Shown here piece by piece: positions 34,301 through 42,429 of a DNA stretch of 64,000 bases (positions within the stretch are counted from its first letter, which is position 1; the number at the start of each line of letters is the position of its first letter). The position numbers and the translations under genes were made by a program. The notes under the pieces are model-generated. The model did no database searches. It saw only the letters and a program-made list of their open reading frames with translations, and was not told the DNA's origin. The stretch comes from Girardinichthys multiradiatus (lineage: Eukaryota > Chordata > Actinopteri > Cyprinodontiformes > Goodeidae). The DNA lies in NCBI RefSeq assembly GCF_021462225.1, contig NC_061817.1, positions 2,658,095 through 2,722,094 of the forward strand, written 5' to 3'.

Positions 34301-34584
34301 TACCCTGATACTAATGTTGTCCTCATTCATTTATTTTTTCTCTCTCCACCGCTTCTGCTTATTCCCAATCTGTCCCTGGCTCTCCTCCTCTTCCCTCTCC
34401 CACCCTCCCTTCCTTGCAGAAGCACCAGGACACTTTCTCCCTGGCCCCCCAGCGGCCCCTCCCCACCATCAACCCCATAGGCCACTCTCTTCATCCGAAC
34501 GGAGCGCCCTCACTCAAGCCTTCCCCTGTGCCACGGACCATCCAGGCCATGCCCTGGGAGCAGCGCTCCCTCTACAATCAGTGA
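19103..34584 (+). CDS. C2H2 zinc-finger protein gene, seven exons, name not recognised
   Basis: Exons 19103-19237, 23731-23969, 24049-24295, 28386-28475, 30967-31170, 31252-31431 and 34420-34584 have GT/AG borders and join in one frame into about 419 residues. Order of parts: a 45-residue start; a Ser/Pro-rich linker; three canonical C-x2-C-x12-H-x3-H fingers (CDLCNCAY..., CDFCSKPY..., CDLCGKAF...); a fourth atypical finger (CPSC...AQHRC) whose last ligand spacing is not canonical; a near copy of that finger from the separate exon; Q7; and a Gln/Ser/Pro-rich tail ending MPWEQRSLYNQ. Presumably a nuclear DNA-binding regulator, which is inferred from fingers only. I do not recognise the orthologue. 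Least certain parts are the first exon and inclusion of exon 4. Exons 4-6 are multiples of three, so skipping them keeps the frame. Confidence 0.82.
19238..23730 (+). other. Zinc-finger gene intron 1
   Basis: 4.5 kb. It carries a dispersed repeat at 22095-22170 (TTATTTGTCAGGTTTGTTCA, ACAAACAAGGAATTTCACTT-type) and a CTCF-like site at 23066. A 123-codon minus-strand open frame at 23099-23470 has no recognisable feature. Otherwise unassigned. Confidence 0.55.
23066..23082 (-). promoter_or_regulatory. CTCF-like site
   Basis: The minus strand reads ACCACTAGGTGGCAGTA, which fits the CTCF core CCDCNAGRKGGCRSH at every position. Sequence match only; such words also occur by chance or inside repeats. 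Confidence 0.45.
23731..23969 (+). CDS. Zinc-finger gene exon 2 (first finger)
   Basis: Acceptor TTCTTTTACAG, donor GTGAGC. Encodes PSSTISWCDQ, a Ser/Pro/Ala-rich linker with an acidic MESDERPYVC lead, then the first canonical finger ending HKLTHKTGDFK, whose Lys codon is shared with exon 3. Confidence 0.9.
24049..24295 (+). CDS. Zinc-finger gene exon 3 (fingers 2-4)
   Basis: Acceptor TTTTTATCAG, donor GTACGT. Two canonical fingers (YTNYMSLRNHMRIH and FRLARYLRNHQRIH) and a fourth, CPSCCKSYRTMLELAQHRC, in which Cys follows the His by two positions instead of a normal H-x3-H/C. Finger linkers are short (GQKR; DDGPNR), not TGEKP, and the final 30 codons are duplicated as exon 4. Confidence 0.93.
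25375..25537 (+). repeat. Dispersed SINE-like fragment
   Basis: GCCTGTAGGCAAGGCACTTG, then TGGGTGTGGCTGGGTGAATG and a GTAAAAGTGGTTGTTGGGAT piece. These match the body of a common teleost short repeat ending in GTAAAGCGCTTTGAG-like sequence. Family not assigned. Confidence 0.4.
25542..27063 (-). mobile_element. Dead Tc1-type transposon, minus strand
   Basis: Ends are inverted (CAGTGGCTTGTAAAATATTT at left; complement of ACTTTTACCAGCCACTG-type sequence at right) with long shared subterminal sequence (TATACCCCTTGAACCTTTCC and complement). TA follows the right end; the left flank is AA, so one duplication base has mutated. The minus-strand transposase survives in overlapping pieces in different frames: an HTH part, WSDETKIELFG (first Asp), FQQDSDPKLKAKATM (second Asp, but the usual NAPAH is lost) and WPSQSPDLNPIENMWQDLK (Glu). 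Frameshifts make it non-functional. Confidence 0.85.
27337..27689. mobile_element. hAT-like MITE
   Basis: TAGGGCTGAAAC at the left and GTTGCAGCCCTA at the right are inverted, with further matching inside (GGATTAATCGATTATT left; ACAGATTAATGGATTTGC right). GGGCTGCAAC ends with an ATTAATCGATTA core are typical of a widespread teleost hAT-type MITE. Non-coding. No clear 8-bp duplication. Confidence 0.65.
28302..28354. repeat. TG repeat just upstream of the duplicated-finger exon
   Basis: TGTGTGTTTGTTTTTGTTTG then a pure TG run of about 31 nt, ending 31 nt before the AG of exon 4. It takes the place of a normal pyrimidine tract. Confidence 0.9.
28386..28475 (+). CDS. Zinc-finger gene exon 4: duplicate of finger 4, probable cassette exon
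   Basis: Acceptor TTCATAAG, donor GTTGGT; exactly 30 codons, phase 0-0. It encodes NRFNCPSCFKSYRTMLDLAQ and HRCSAAAKNQ, which matches the last 30 codons of exon 3 at 26 of 30 residues and 72 of 90 bases. Eleven of 15 changed codons are synonymous, so the copy has been kept as protein. Skipping or inclusion both preserve frame. The weak acceptor behind a TG run suggests regulated splicing. Confidence 0.75.
28476..30966 (+). other. Zinc-finger gene intron 4
   Basis: 2.5 kb holding a Tc1-type relic. 29650-30960 shows nothing I can name; a minus-strand open frame at 30484-30840 has no family likeness. Confidence 0.55.
28900..29650 (+). mobile_element. Decayed Tc1-type transposon relic
   Basis: Recognisable transposase DNA words in order: TGTGCTGTGGTCAGATGGGA (the ...LWSDG/E region), TATGGTGGAGAATCTGTGAT, GATGTGGGCCTGTTTTATCT and GGTCCTGGAACCTTG, then GACATCATCATC. 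This is the GGGSVMMWGCF / GPGNL block of Tc1. Many indels; no open frame survives. Confidence 0.6.
30967..31170 (+). CDS. Zinc-finger gene exon 5 (poly-Gln, low complexity)
   Basis: Acceptor CACTCCAG, donor GTATGT; 68 codons, phase 0-0. TGGRRSNFSVNPRR, then seven CAG codons, then a Gln/Ser/Gly/Pro-rich stretch ending PVPDPHQ. The RR and PRR pairs beside poly-Gln could serve a nuclear signal, but this is a guess. Confidence 0.88.
31252..31431 (+). CDS. Zinc-finger gene exon 6 with alternative borders
   Basis: Ser/Gln/Thr-rich (GRPSSVSSQSSQQSMRSSST...), then LLQPLVPEVKEMNSGYTRL and SANPM. The acceptor is a CAGCAG (NAGNAG) pair, so the exon can start at 31252 or 31255, adding or dropping one Gln. 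Two donors keep phase 0: GAG/GTAAAG after 31383 (better match to consensus) and ATG/GTAGGA after 31431. Use of the first removes 16 residues. Confidence 0.8.
31432..34419 (+). other. Zinc-finger gene intron 6
   Basis: 3.0 kb with a Tc1-type relic at 32070-33190. 33200-34400 shows nothing recognisable apart from the strong pyrimidine tract before the last exon. Confidence 0.6.
32070..33190 (+). mobile_element. Dead Tc1-type transposon, plus strand
   Basis: Same family as the copy at 25542-27063: CAACACAAAGTAGTGCAACA near the left end and ACTATGTGTAATCTCAGTGT later. Transposase remnants follow: AAACAGCATCATAAAGAC, a HHC-type HTH region, GTGATGGCAGCATTATGCTG (the GGSIMLWG block), TTCCAGCTGGACAACAACTC (second Asp), and a frame with YEWPSQGPDVNSVVKVWQNL in place of WPSQSPDLNPIENxW, so the Glu is lost. 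Dead. Confidence 0.75.
34420..34584 (+). CDS. Zinc-finger gene last coding exon
   Basis: Excellent acceptor (long CT tract, CCTTGCAG). Encodes KHQDTFSLAPQRPLPTIN, PIGHSLHPNG, SPVPRTIQAMPWEQRSLYNQ, then TGA. Pro/Ser-rich, no finger. The conserved-looking WEQRSLYNQ end may be a useful handle for finding the orthologue. Confidence 0.88.
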   Translation, partial: KHQDTFSLAPQRPLPTINPIGHSLHPNGAPSLKPSPVPRTIQAMPWEQRSLYNQ

Positions 34585-35580
34585 GACTCCTGACAGCCAG
34601 TCGTCAAGTCTGCCACCCAACAACACAGCCTCTTCTTCCACCCTGCCCTTTTCACATCCAGCATTGAGGATCGAGGACTCTAGAACGCCCCTCTGCTTTT
34701 CGAACCTGTCCTTTGGAATGCTGTGTGTGGGAATGGGGAAGGGCACTGTTGAGAACTAGTTGAGATTGATTTCCGAGTAGTTAGGTTTAAAACAATGTGT
34801 TGCCTTGACCCTCATGTATGATCTATGCCATGTATTGGATATAAGTTAAAATGTCTTTACCCTGAGCTGCCCTCTTGATAAGAATTTATTTCCCTGTCCT
34901 TCTTTCCCCAATAGTTATGAAAATATCTATCCTTCCCGTTATGAATAGTGCTCCCACACCCATTTCCTTATGTTAAATAAAATAGAAAGTTTTTTTTCTA
35001 TCAGGAGCCAATTCCAAATCTGGAACAAGAACCAAGTTGTCGTTAAATGTTACAAATTTCTTCCATTGGTCCAATATGTTTGTATTTTTTGATAAATGCA
35101 GTTTCTGGGAAAGGAAAAAGGAAAACGATCTCTTTTTTTTTCCTTATAACACTTTGACATGCTCGAGAGTGAACATTGTGTATGTTGTTAGGATGTGTCA
35201 TCCAAGCCACTGGACTCTCTCAGCACTCACCTGTTATGTCCAAGCACAAAGGACCACAGCTGAAGCTACAAGTTTTAAAGTGGTCTTTACTGGGAGTTAC
35301 TTCTGGAAGATAAAATGTCTCCAAACTGACTGTTACAGTGTTGAGCACTTTAAGATAAGTGCTGTCAAACTACAGCTGTTGCCTCCTCCCACCCTGTGTA
35401 GAGCTGTAGCTCCTCAAACAGTAAGAGAAATAATGTGTTACATCAGCCCCTGATTCTGACCCAGTTACCCCCTCAGCAGTGACTAGAACGGACCAGGACT
35501 GAGCTCAGCATCACAGCCAAAACCCAGGTCTCTGTATTTATAAAAAAATAAATAAAAAAAGATACATTTTGTTTTAATAA
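34585..35580 (+). other. Zinc-finger gene 3' UTR
   Basis: Non-coding DNA after the stop. AATAAA signals stand at about 34975 (TTAAATAAAATAG) and near 35574 (TTTTAATAAAATCATGTGTG), giving a UTR of roughly 0.4 or 1.0 kb. A 138-codon open frame at 35037-35453 lies in it and has no domain signal. Confidence 0.55.
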
Positions 35581-35834
35581 AATCATGTGTGCGTCTCACT
35601 ATTCCCAGGATGGGTTGATGACTAGGTCTCAGTAAGCAGCCAATCATGATTGACTTACATTAACTTTGGAGTATTTTGTACTGTTGAATTTGATGAATAA
35701 CGATTAATTCATGGATCCAGCATGTAGTTAATTTATCTTCCTAACATGATGGTTGTTGAAATACCCACAATTCTACTGTCATTGTCTTTCCTCTTTTTAA
35801 AGTTGTTTCCTATTTTTATTCCTGACATGTTTTC

Positions 35835-35915
35835 ATTGTTGCTTTCTCTTTCCTTGTAAAGTGTCTTTGAGTATTTAGAAAAGTGCTATACAAATAAAAA
35901 TGTTTTATTATTATC
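35835..35915 (+). repeat. LINE/SINE 3' tail
   Basis: CCTTGTAAAGTGTCTTTGAG, then AAAAGTGCTATACAAATAAA and a TTATTATTA run. This is the standard 3' tail of a common fish retroelement. Confidence 0.6.
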
Positions 35916-36181
35916 ACCAACAGGCAATGATTGAAGCCTTCTCATGCCACTCAGTTCTCATTGTCTGTTTTAAGTTCTTTTGGATTATTAGAAAGGATTT
36001 TAATACAAACATTTTATGAATTGTCGAAGTAATGAGGGTTTTTTTTTTCTGTGAGTGGCAGCTTATTTAAAGGGTGTAGTATTGCCTTGCTGTGTCAGAT
36101 TTGCTTTACAAAAGGGTTACATTTGGAATTTCTTTCTGTTGAAAAGATGACTTCATTGAATGAATGAGATCACAGGATATA

Positions 36182-36381
36182 CAGGTCCTTCTCAAAATAT
36201 TAGCATATTGTGATAAAGTTCATTATTTTCTATAATGTCATGATGAAAATTTAACATTCATATATTTTAGATTCATTGCACACTAACTGAAATATTTCAG
36301 GTCTTTTATTGTCTTAATACGGATGATTTTGGCATACAGCTCATGAAAACCCAAAATTCCTATCTCACAAAATTAGCATAT
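36182..36381 (+). repeat. Left terminal inverted repeat of the Tc1 element
   Basis: 200 nt. Outer direct repeat at about 36190-36208, inner at about 36363-36381. Matches the complement of the right end except for about six substitutions. Confidence 0.93.
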
Positions 36382-36509
36382 CATTAAAAGGGTCTCTAAA
36401 CGAGTTATGAACCTAATTATCTGAATCAACGAGTTAACTCTAAACACCTACAAAAGATTCCTGAGGCCTTTAAAACTCCCAGCCTGGTTCATCACTCAAA
36501 ACCCCAATC

Positions 36510-37514
36510 ATGGGTAAGACTGCCGACCTGACTGCTGTCCAGAAGGCCACTATTGACACCCTCAAGCAAGAGGGTAAGACACAGAAAGACATTTCTGAAC
36601 AAATAGGCTGTTCCCAGAGTGCTGTATCAAGGCACCTCAGTGGGAAGTCTGTGGGAAGGAAAAAGTGTGGCAGAAAACGCTGCACAACGAGAAGAGGTGA
36701 TCGGACCCTGAGGAAGATTGTGGAGAAGGGCCAATTCAAGACCTTGGGGGACCTGCGGAAGCAGTGGACTGAGTCTGGAGTAGAAACATCCAGAGCCACC
36801 GTGCACAGGCGTGTGCAGGAAATGGGCTACAGGTGCCACATTCCCCAGGTCAAGCCACTTTTGAACCAGAAACAGCGGCAGAAGCGCCTGACCTGGGCTG
36901 CAGAGAAGCAGCACTGGACTGTTGCTCAGTGGTCCAAAGTACTTTTTTCGGATGAAAGCAAATTCTGCATGTCATTCGAAAATCAAGGTGCCAGAGTCTG
37001 GAGGAAGACTGGGGAGAAGGAAATGCCAAAATGCCAGAAGTCCAGTGTCAAGTACCCACAGTCAGTGATGGTCTGGGGTGCCGTGTCAGCTGCTGGTGTT
37101 GGTCCACTGTGTTTTATCAAGGGCAGGGTCAATGCAGCTAGCTATCAGGAGATTTTGGAGCACTTCATGCTTCCATCTGCTGAAAAGCTTTATGGAGATG
37201 AAGATTTCATTTTTCAGCACGACCTGGCACCTGCTCACAGTGCCAAAACCACTGGTAAATGGTTTACTGACCATGGTATCACTGTGCTCAATTGGCCTGC
37301 CAACTCTCCTGACCTGAACCCCATAGAGAATCTGTGGGATATTGTGAAGAGAACGTTGAGAGACTCAAGACCCAACACTCTGGATGAGCTAAAGGCCGCT
37401 ATCGAAGCATCCTGGGTCTCCATAAGACCTCAGCAGTGCCACAGGCTGATTGCCTCCATGCCACGCCGCATTGAAGCAGTCATTTCTGCAAAAGGATTCC
37501 CGACCAAGTATTGA
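36510..37514 (+). CDS. Tc1-type transposase, full length, 334 residues
   Basis: Cuts and pastes the surrounding element at TA sites. N-terminal paired-like helix-turn-helix domains (QKDISEQIGCSQSAVSRHL at about residues 25-43), a basic GRKKCGRKRCTTRR linker (about 50-63) in the place of the GRPR-like motif and nuclear signal, then the DDE domain: first Asp in VLFSDESKF, second Asp in FQHDLAPAHSAK, Glu in SPDLNPIENLW. Thirty-four residues separate the second Asp and the Glu, the DD34E of Tc1. Length is normal for the family (about 340). The second motif reads HDLAPAH where QDNAPAH is usual; both Asp residues are present. No stop or frameshift is seen. It stands alone in a gene desert and uses no neighbour's promoter that I can see. 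Confidence 0.95.
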   Translation: MGKTADLTAVQKATIDTLKQEGKTQKDISEQIGCSQSAVSRHLSGKSVGRKKCGRKRCTTRRGDRTLRKIVEKGQFKTLGDLRKQWTESGVETSRATVHRRVQEMGYRCHIPQVKPLLNQKQRQKRLTWAAEKQHWTVAQWSKVLFSDESKFCMSFENQGARVWRKTGEKEMPKCQKSSVKYPQSVMVWGAVSAAGVGPLCFIKGRVNAASYQEILEHFMLPSAEKLYGDEDFIFQHDLAPAHSAKTTGKWFTDHGITVLNWPANSPDLNPIENLWDIVKRTLRDSRPNTLDELKAAIEASWVSIRPQQCHRLIASMPRRIEAVISAKGFPTKY

Positions 37515-37591
37515 GTGCATAACTGTACATGATTATTTGAAGGTTGACGTTTTTTGTATTAAAAACACTTTTCTTTTATTGGTCGGATGAA

Positions 37592-37791
37592 ATATGCTAA
37601 TTTTGTGAGATAGGAATTTTGGGTTTTCATGAGCTGTATGCCAAAATCATCCGTATTAAGACAATAAAGGACCTGAAATATTTCAGTTAGTGTGCAATGA
37701 ATCTAAAATAAATGAATATCAAATTTTCATCATTACATTATAGAAAATAATGAACTTTATCACAATATGCTAATTTTTTGAGAAGGACCTG
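37592..37791 (-). repeat. Right terminal inverted repeat of the Tc1 element
   Basis: 200 nt, mirror of the left end, with inner and outer direct repeats conserved. Confidence 0.93.
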
Positions 37792-38351
37792 TATCTGATA
37801 CAAGCAGCACATTGGTCAGGTCATCACCAACATGGAGAGACATGAGACGAATAATAAGACACTAAGAACTAAATGTGAACAGAAGATAATAGCAGGCGAT
37901 CAAAGCTCTTCTGCTGATTTTAAAATAGCAAAATGCTGAATTCTAGCAGAGATCCAAGGATAAAAATACCACAGTGAGTGTTGAAGTCTGAAACACATGC
38001 ACGTTCTAGAACAAGCAAGAACATCACCCATGATTGGCAACTAAGACGTGTTTTTACCTTCTCTTTTTTTGTAGTGTAAAACTTTAAAATGCACTCCAAG
38101 AGAAATCCGGCATATTTCATCAGAAATGTGTTGCCATGATGGATATCTGTAGTATAAATTTGGCAAAGGACCTATTTATCAAAGGCTATCATATTTGGAA
38201 GTGTCATTCATTCATGCTTGGATCATAAAACAAATCTATTTTTAGTCAAATGCAAAGATTTGTTTTACCGCACACAGTCATTTGATATGTTAGAATATTA
38301 TTGAAAGTTCATTTAATTTAATAACTCAGTTCACCAAGACAAGCATTACAT

Positions 38352-39725
38352 GCACTTCTCACAAAAAGTTGGGGATTCTTGGCTTTCAAGTGAAATTTAT
38401 GGAAATACAAAAGGTTCACACTACAGTGATTTTATATCATGAAAGGGCATTTAAGTAGAAGCATGAATGTTGGCTTCCTCATCTCAAACAGTTTATCGAA
38501 ACAAAAGCCAACAACAGTGGTGGGTATACCATAATAAAACATGTCAGTGTTTCAGTAATGTGTTGAGCACTTCAGCACCAATTACAGCTTGACCACGACG
38601 TCTCATGCTGTTCACAAGTTGACTTATTGTCTGCTGAGGCATGGTATCCCACTCTTGAAGGGTGGCCCTCGGGTCAATGAGATTCAGGGCTACAGAGTTA
38701 TGAGCCTCTAGACGGCAACTCATCTCATTCTATAGATTTTCTATAGGGTTCAGGTCTAGAAAAAGTTCAGGGTACTCCATTTCATGTTCACCAGTCTCCA
38801 GCAGCTGTTCCCTAATGATGTGATCTTGATGAGCTGGAGCATTGTCCTCCATGATGATGATATTAAGCCTGTCTTGTCCATGCAGGGGCACAATGACTGG
38901 ATTAATGATGTTATCCAGGTAATATGGGCTTGTCACTGTACCATTCACAAAGTGTAGGGAGGTTCTGTATTGACTAGACACACTTGCCCACACTTCAACA
39001 ACACCACCACCAAAGGCTCCTCTGGTGACAACTGTGGCTGATGCATAATGTTCTCCTTGATGTCTTCAAGATCTTTGGTGTCCATCATTTCTGCTCAGTG
39101 ACTTTCATCAGACAAAACCACTGAGGCCCTCTGGTTCCTCGTCCAGCGTAAATGCTCCCTGGCCCATGCGACAATGTGCCTGGTGCCGCGGTCAGGTATC
39201 CTTGCAGATTGTCTAGCATGCAGACTACACTGATGTAATCGGATTTAAATGGTCTGACATGATCCTTAGGTGCCTCTTACCTTCCTTAAATGTGCCCGGA
39301 GTTGAATGACTCTTCCAGTCTCTATCTCTGTTGCAACCTGCTGATGACACTCTATGAAACTCTAACCTCAGTGGCCACTTCTGTCTGAGAACATCCTGTT
39401 TGAAGCCTCTCAATGGTGAATGTTGATGAATTATTAGTTGTCGTCTCAGTTTCATGATGTGATCAGCATGATGAGCAGTGTTTAAATACCACTTTTGATT
39501 TTACCAGGAAAGTTATTGGTCAATTCATGGATCAAACACCTGTTGTGAATTTTACCATTAAGCTCCTTGTTAGAAAACAACATGTACCAAAAGTTCTGAA
39601 ACACTGAACAGTTGGAAATATGCATTGAAAGGTTTAAAGTAGGTCACATTGAGTTCATATGTAAAGGTTATAGTGCATTTTAGGTTCATCCTGAAATTTC
39701 ACCTTGAAGTGAGTTGTCTATATTA
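38352..39725 (-). mobile_element. Decayed Tc1-like transposon, minus strand, different family
   Basis: The minus frame at 38730-38993 reads EDNAPAHQDHIIREQLLE, then LFLDLNPIENL: second Asp and Glu motifs of a Tc1-like transposase. Upstream on the minus strand, pieces of the N-terminal half appear around 39225-39455 with stops. Ends are loosely inverted: CAAGTGAAATTTATGG at 38388 against the complement of CCTGAAATTTCACCTTG near 39690. The ends are not sharply defined. Unrelated in sequence to the intact copy at 36182. Confidence 0.7.
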
Positions 39726-40808
39726 TTTGCACCTTGATGCTTTCAAGCTTTTTTTCTGATAATTATAACATCAGACCAATAAAAAATATTTTTAAAACAG
39801 AAATGTGGGCTTAATGGAAAGTATGTTTAAGATTTGTTTAAAGACTGTTTTCAAAAGGAACCTTAAATCTGACAATTTTACTTAAAGACTTACTGTCCAA
39901 CATATTTTAAAGGAAAAAAAAAGGTGGTGGAATGACGGTTATTAGCCCATTATGTTATTCAGTCTTTTTTCCATTGTGTTCTGTTTAATTATTCAGACTC
40001 TGGGTAATTCTGTCCTTTGCAGTTTTGTGATTTATGTCCATTCTTCCTGAATTTTGGCTGAATCGATAGTCCTCCCTCCAGACATCTGATTACTGAAGAA
40101 ACAAGTGTTTTTTCTGTGTGTTTACCTGGCTATAGTTTACATTAACAAAGTGTGTTGGGGAGTTTCTTCTCTTCTTGTGACAAGCCTTTAATTTTCAGAT
40201 CAGCCAACCTCCAATGACTGTGACAAGAGAAACCAATGGAAAGAACAACTTGCTATGCATGGCGCACCTGCTTGAGAAGGTTCTGTGGCCCCATTGTAAG
40301 TGGATACAAATACCTTTCTGTCACTGCCTGTAAAAACTATGCTTTTTGACCATAACAAGATGAATAAATAAATATTTATTAAGGAATACAAAATACTACC
40401 CAAAATGTTCACTACTGTCAGTCAGGCAGATCAATCTAGATTGCAGAGTTTGGAAAAACAAGAATTGTAAGTAATTATTACCCATTATTAGTTTAGAGAC
40501 ATAGACACATTCAGTATAGTGAGTGACTAATATCAGACAAAGAGCTGAAACACTTAACATAATTTTAAAGCTATTTACTATAGAATGTTACACATGCAGG
40601 TTTTTAAGGTGTATGACATAAATTAAACTCCGAATCCCTGCATTGTTACACCAGAAGCACCTTGAAAAATATTTTTGAGTTACTCAGTTCTGTTGCTGTG
40701 TGATATCTGCAACAAAACGTATTCTTTCGTTTCTCATGTTGATGTATTACTAAACGCCTTTAGAGAGGATAGTTGTACACAGTTTTTCACCTGGAAACTG
40801 ACATTCAC
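39726..40808. other. Intergenic, nothing recognised
   Basis: AT-rich. Open frames are short and featureless. Confidence 0.5.
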
Positions 40809-40890
40809 AAATAATAATAATAATAAATAATAATAATAATAATAAATAATAATAATAATAAATAATAATAATAATAATAATAAATAATAA
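40809..40890. repeat. AAT microsatellite
   Basis: About 80 bases of AAT units broken at intervals by AAAT. Confidence 0.95.
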
Positions 40891-40975
40891 CGTATATCAT
40901 TTTAGAAGACCTAATGACAGTGACTCTAACGTCCATTAATTTTGTCAATTTAATTTCACTTTTTTAAAGAAGCTC

Positions 40976-41175
40976 CATAATGCAGCGTGCACGTGGCGGG
41001 AGCGCGCGTCGGAAGGAAAGCCCTGAGCCGGAACACGCGCCTTTGTCACGCAGATTCTACGCTTTTAGGCTTTCGGTCGCGCGAGCCTCTGGTGCGGATC
41101 GCCGCGAATTAAAATCTACTAGTCGGTGGGTGGGGCTTGGTTCCGGCACGTTCGGTGGTTATTGATCGAAAAATG
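40976..41175. promoter_or_regulatory. CpG-rich block, possible promoter
   Basis: About 200 bases with many CpG (GCGGGAGCGCGCGTCGG, CTTTCGGTCGCGCGAGCC, GGATCGCCGCGAATT) in otherwise AT-rich intergenic DNA, plus a GC-box-like GGTGGGTGGGGCTTGG. A 61-codon open frame spans it but looks like a GC artefact. Lies 0.6-0.8 kb upstream of the candidate spliced transcript. Could also be a CpG-rich enhancer. Confidence 0.4.
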
Positions 41176-41368
41176 TTTCTCATTTCGATATGAGGCTCCA
41201 TAGCGCCAATTTTTTTATTACTATATCGGCCCGTGTCAGGGCCTCTGTGCATTCAGCACCGGCCTCTAACTGGATCACTTTCCGTTAACACATCCGCAGT
41301 GAAAATGCTTATCAATTAATTCCAATCAAAGGAAACAGAACACCTATATCCACTGCCTAATTGAGTTT

Positions 41369-41392
41369 ATAAACCGAACACGTTCGGTTTAT
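41369..41392. promoter_or_regulatory. 24-bp near-perfect palindrome
   Basis: ATAAACCGAAC, AC, GTTCGGTTTAT: 11-bp arms around a 2-bp spacer. Could bind a dimeric factor or be an insertion scar. Function unknown. Confidence 0.6.
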
Positions 41393-41763
41393 AGTTAGTT
41401 AAGAACGCCCTTAACTTGCTTTCTAGAAGACTTGTAAAATATATGGACACGTTTCGGAGATAAATATTTAAAGATTCCTCTGTTTCTTTTGGTGATAATT
41501 CCTACATTATGCTCAATGTGTGATTTATGATTTATTAAATATATAAAAAAAACATTCAAACGGAACAGGATTATTTAAACTTGAAAGATGTGATTGGATT
41601 AAAAAAAAAGAAACCTGCGACCTGGAGATGTGTTTAATCTAATTAGAAGAATAGTTTCTGTCTTGTTTGACGAGTTTGTCCACGGAGATGTCTTAAGGCC
41701 TCAACAAAGCGGTCAGGCTGGAGGCCTAAAAAGCACAGGCCTAGGTGTCATGGCACATATTCG

Positions 41764-41778
41764 CCTGTAGGTGGCGGT
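41764..41778 (+). promoter_or_regulatory. YY1/CTCF-like motif, near copy of the one at 18950
   Basis: CCTGTAGGTGGCGGT shares 13 of 15 bases with the motif upstream of the zinc-finger gene. One position off the CTCF core. It stands where the candidate spliced transcript would start. Confidence 0.35.
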
Positions 41779-42334
41779 AGTGACAGACAGAAAGACTAAC
41801 GGCTTGTTGTCATTTTATACGGCTTCAACAAGACTTGAGGTAAGGTCCACATGGAGAGGTAAACTTCATGGCTAAATTAACGAAAGCTCCATAGAGAGGA
41901 CACTGTAAGGGTTTGGTTTTGTATCAGCGAGCCGAATATTAAGGAGGAAATTAAGCTAAAAAGCAGTTTTCGGAGGTTTTTGGTTTCGCCTCTATATCTT
42001 TTTGTTTCTACGCAGCAATTATGCTAACCATATGTTCTCTATTCGTTCAACGTTGCAAACGATCTAGCAAATAAGGTAAGTTGAACATTTTGAATAATTA
42101 ATGTAACATGATGGAAAACTTCCATTTAGTGTCTGTAGTATCATTAAAATGTATTTTCCTTTTATGAAATTGTTCTGAAAACCAACAGGTTTAAATAAAA
42201 ATTATTTACACCGAATTTTTTTATTATTATTCAAATAAAACAATCTTTTTGCTTCTTAATGTGAATCTTTGTGTTTTAGTGTTTTGTTTCCTGACATTAT
42301 CAGCCCCCTCCCCCTCTCTGGTCCCTGCTTCTAG

Positions 42335-42424
42335 CTCCATTTTGTGTGGCAACACAGAGCAGAGGTCCTCTGGGCTCCTGTCCGCCACATGAGGGGTTCT
42401 GGACCTAACGCTCCATCAAACCCG
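42335..42424 (+). ncRNA. Candidate exon with strong flanking splice sites
   Basis: 90 nt. The acceptor has a 25-nt C/T-rich tract with no AG inside, ending CTTCTAG; the donor is CCCG/GTGAGT. Contains one ATG (MRGSGPNAPSNP to the exon end); joined to the 43703 microexon it stops at the second codon. Confidence 0.4.
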
Positions 42425-42429
42425 GTGAG

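Larger units (their letters stand above)
36182..37791 (+). mobile_element. Near-intact Tc1/mariner transposon, IR/DR type
   Basis: 1610 bp between TA (36180-36181) and TA (37792-37793). Both ends start CAGGTCCTTCTCAAAA. The 200-bp terminal inverted repeats match at all but about six positions. Within each repeat an outer (TCTCAAAATATTAGCATAT) and an inner (TCTCACAAAATTAGCATAT) direct copy mark the IR/DR layout of Sleeping Beauty-type elements. The single transposase frame is open from start to stop. The low divergence of the ends means a recent insertion, younger than the other Tc1 copies in the window. Confidence 0.95.

Noticed and set aside
35037..35453. 138-residue frame after the zinc-finger stop codon
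   Set aside because: Lies in the 3' UTR between two poly(A) signals; composition is not protein-like.
40980..41165. 61-residue Arg/Ser-rich frame in the CpG block
   Set aside because: High CpG content removes stop codons and gives Arg-rich frames by chance; no splice partner seen.
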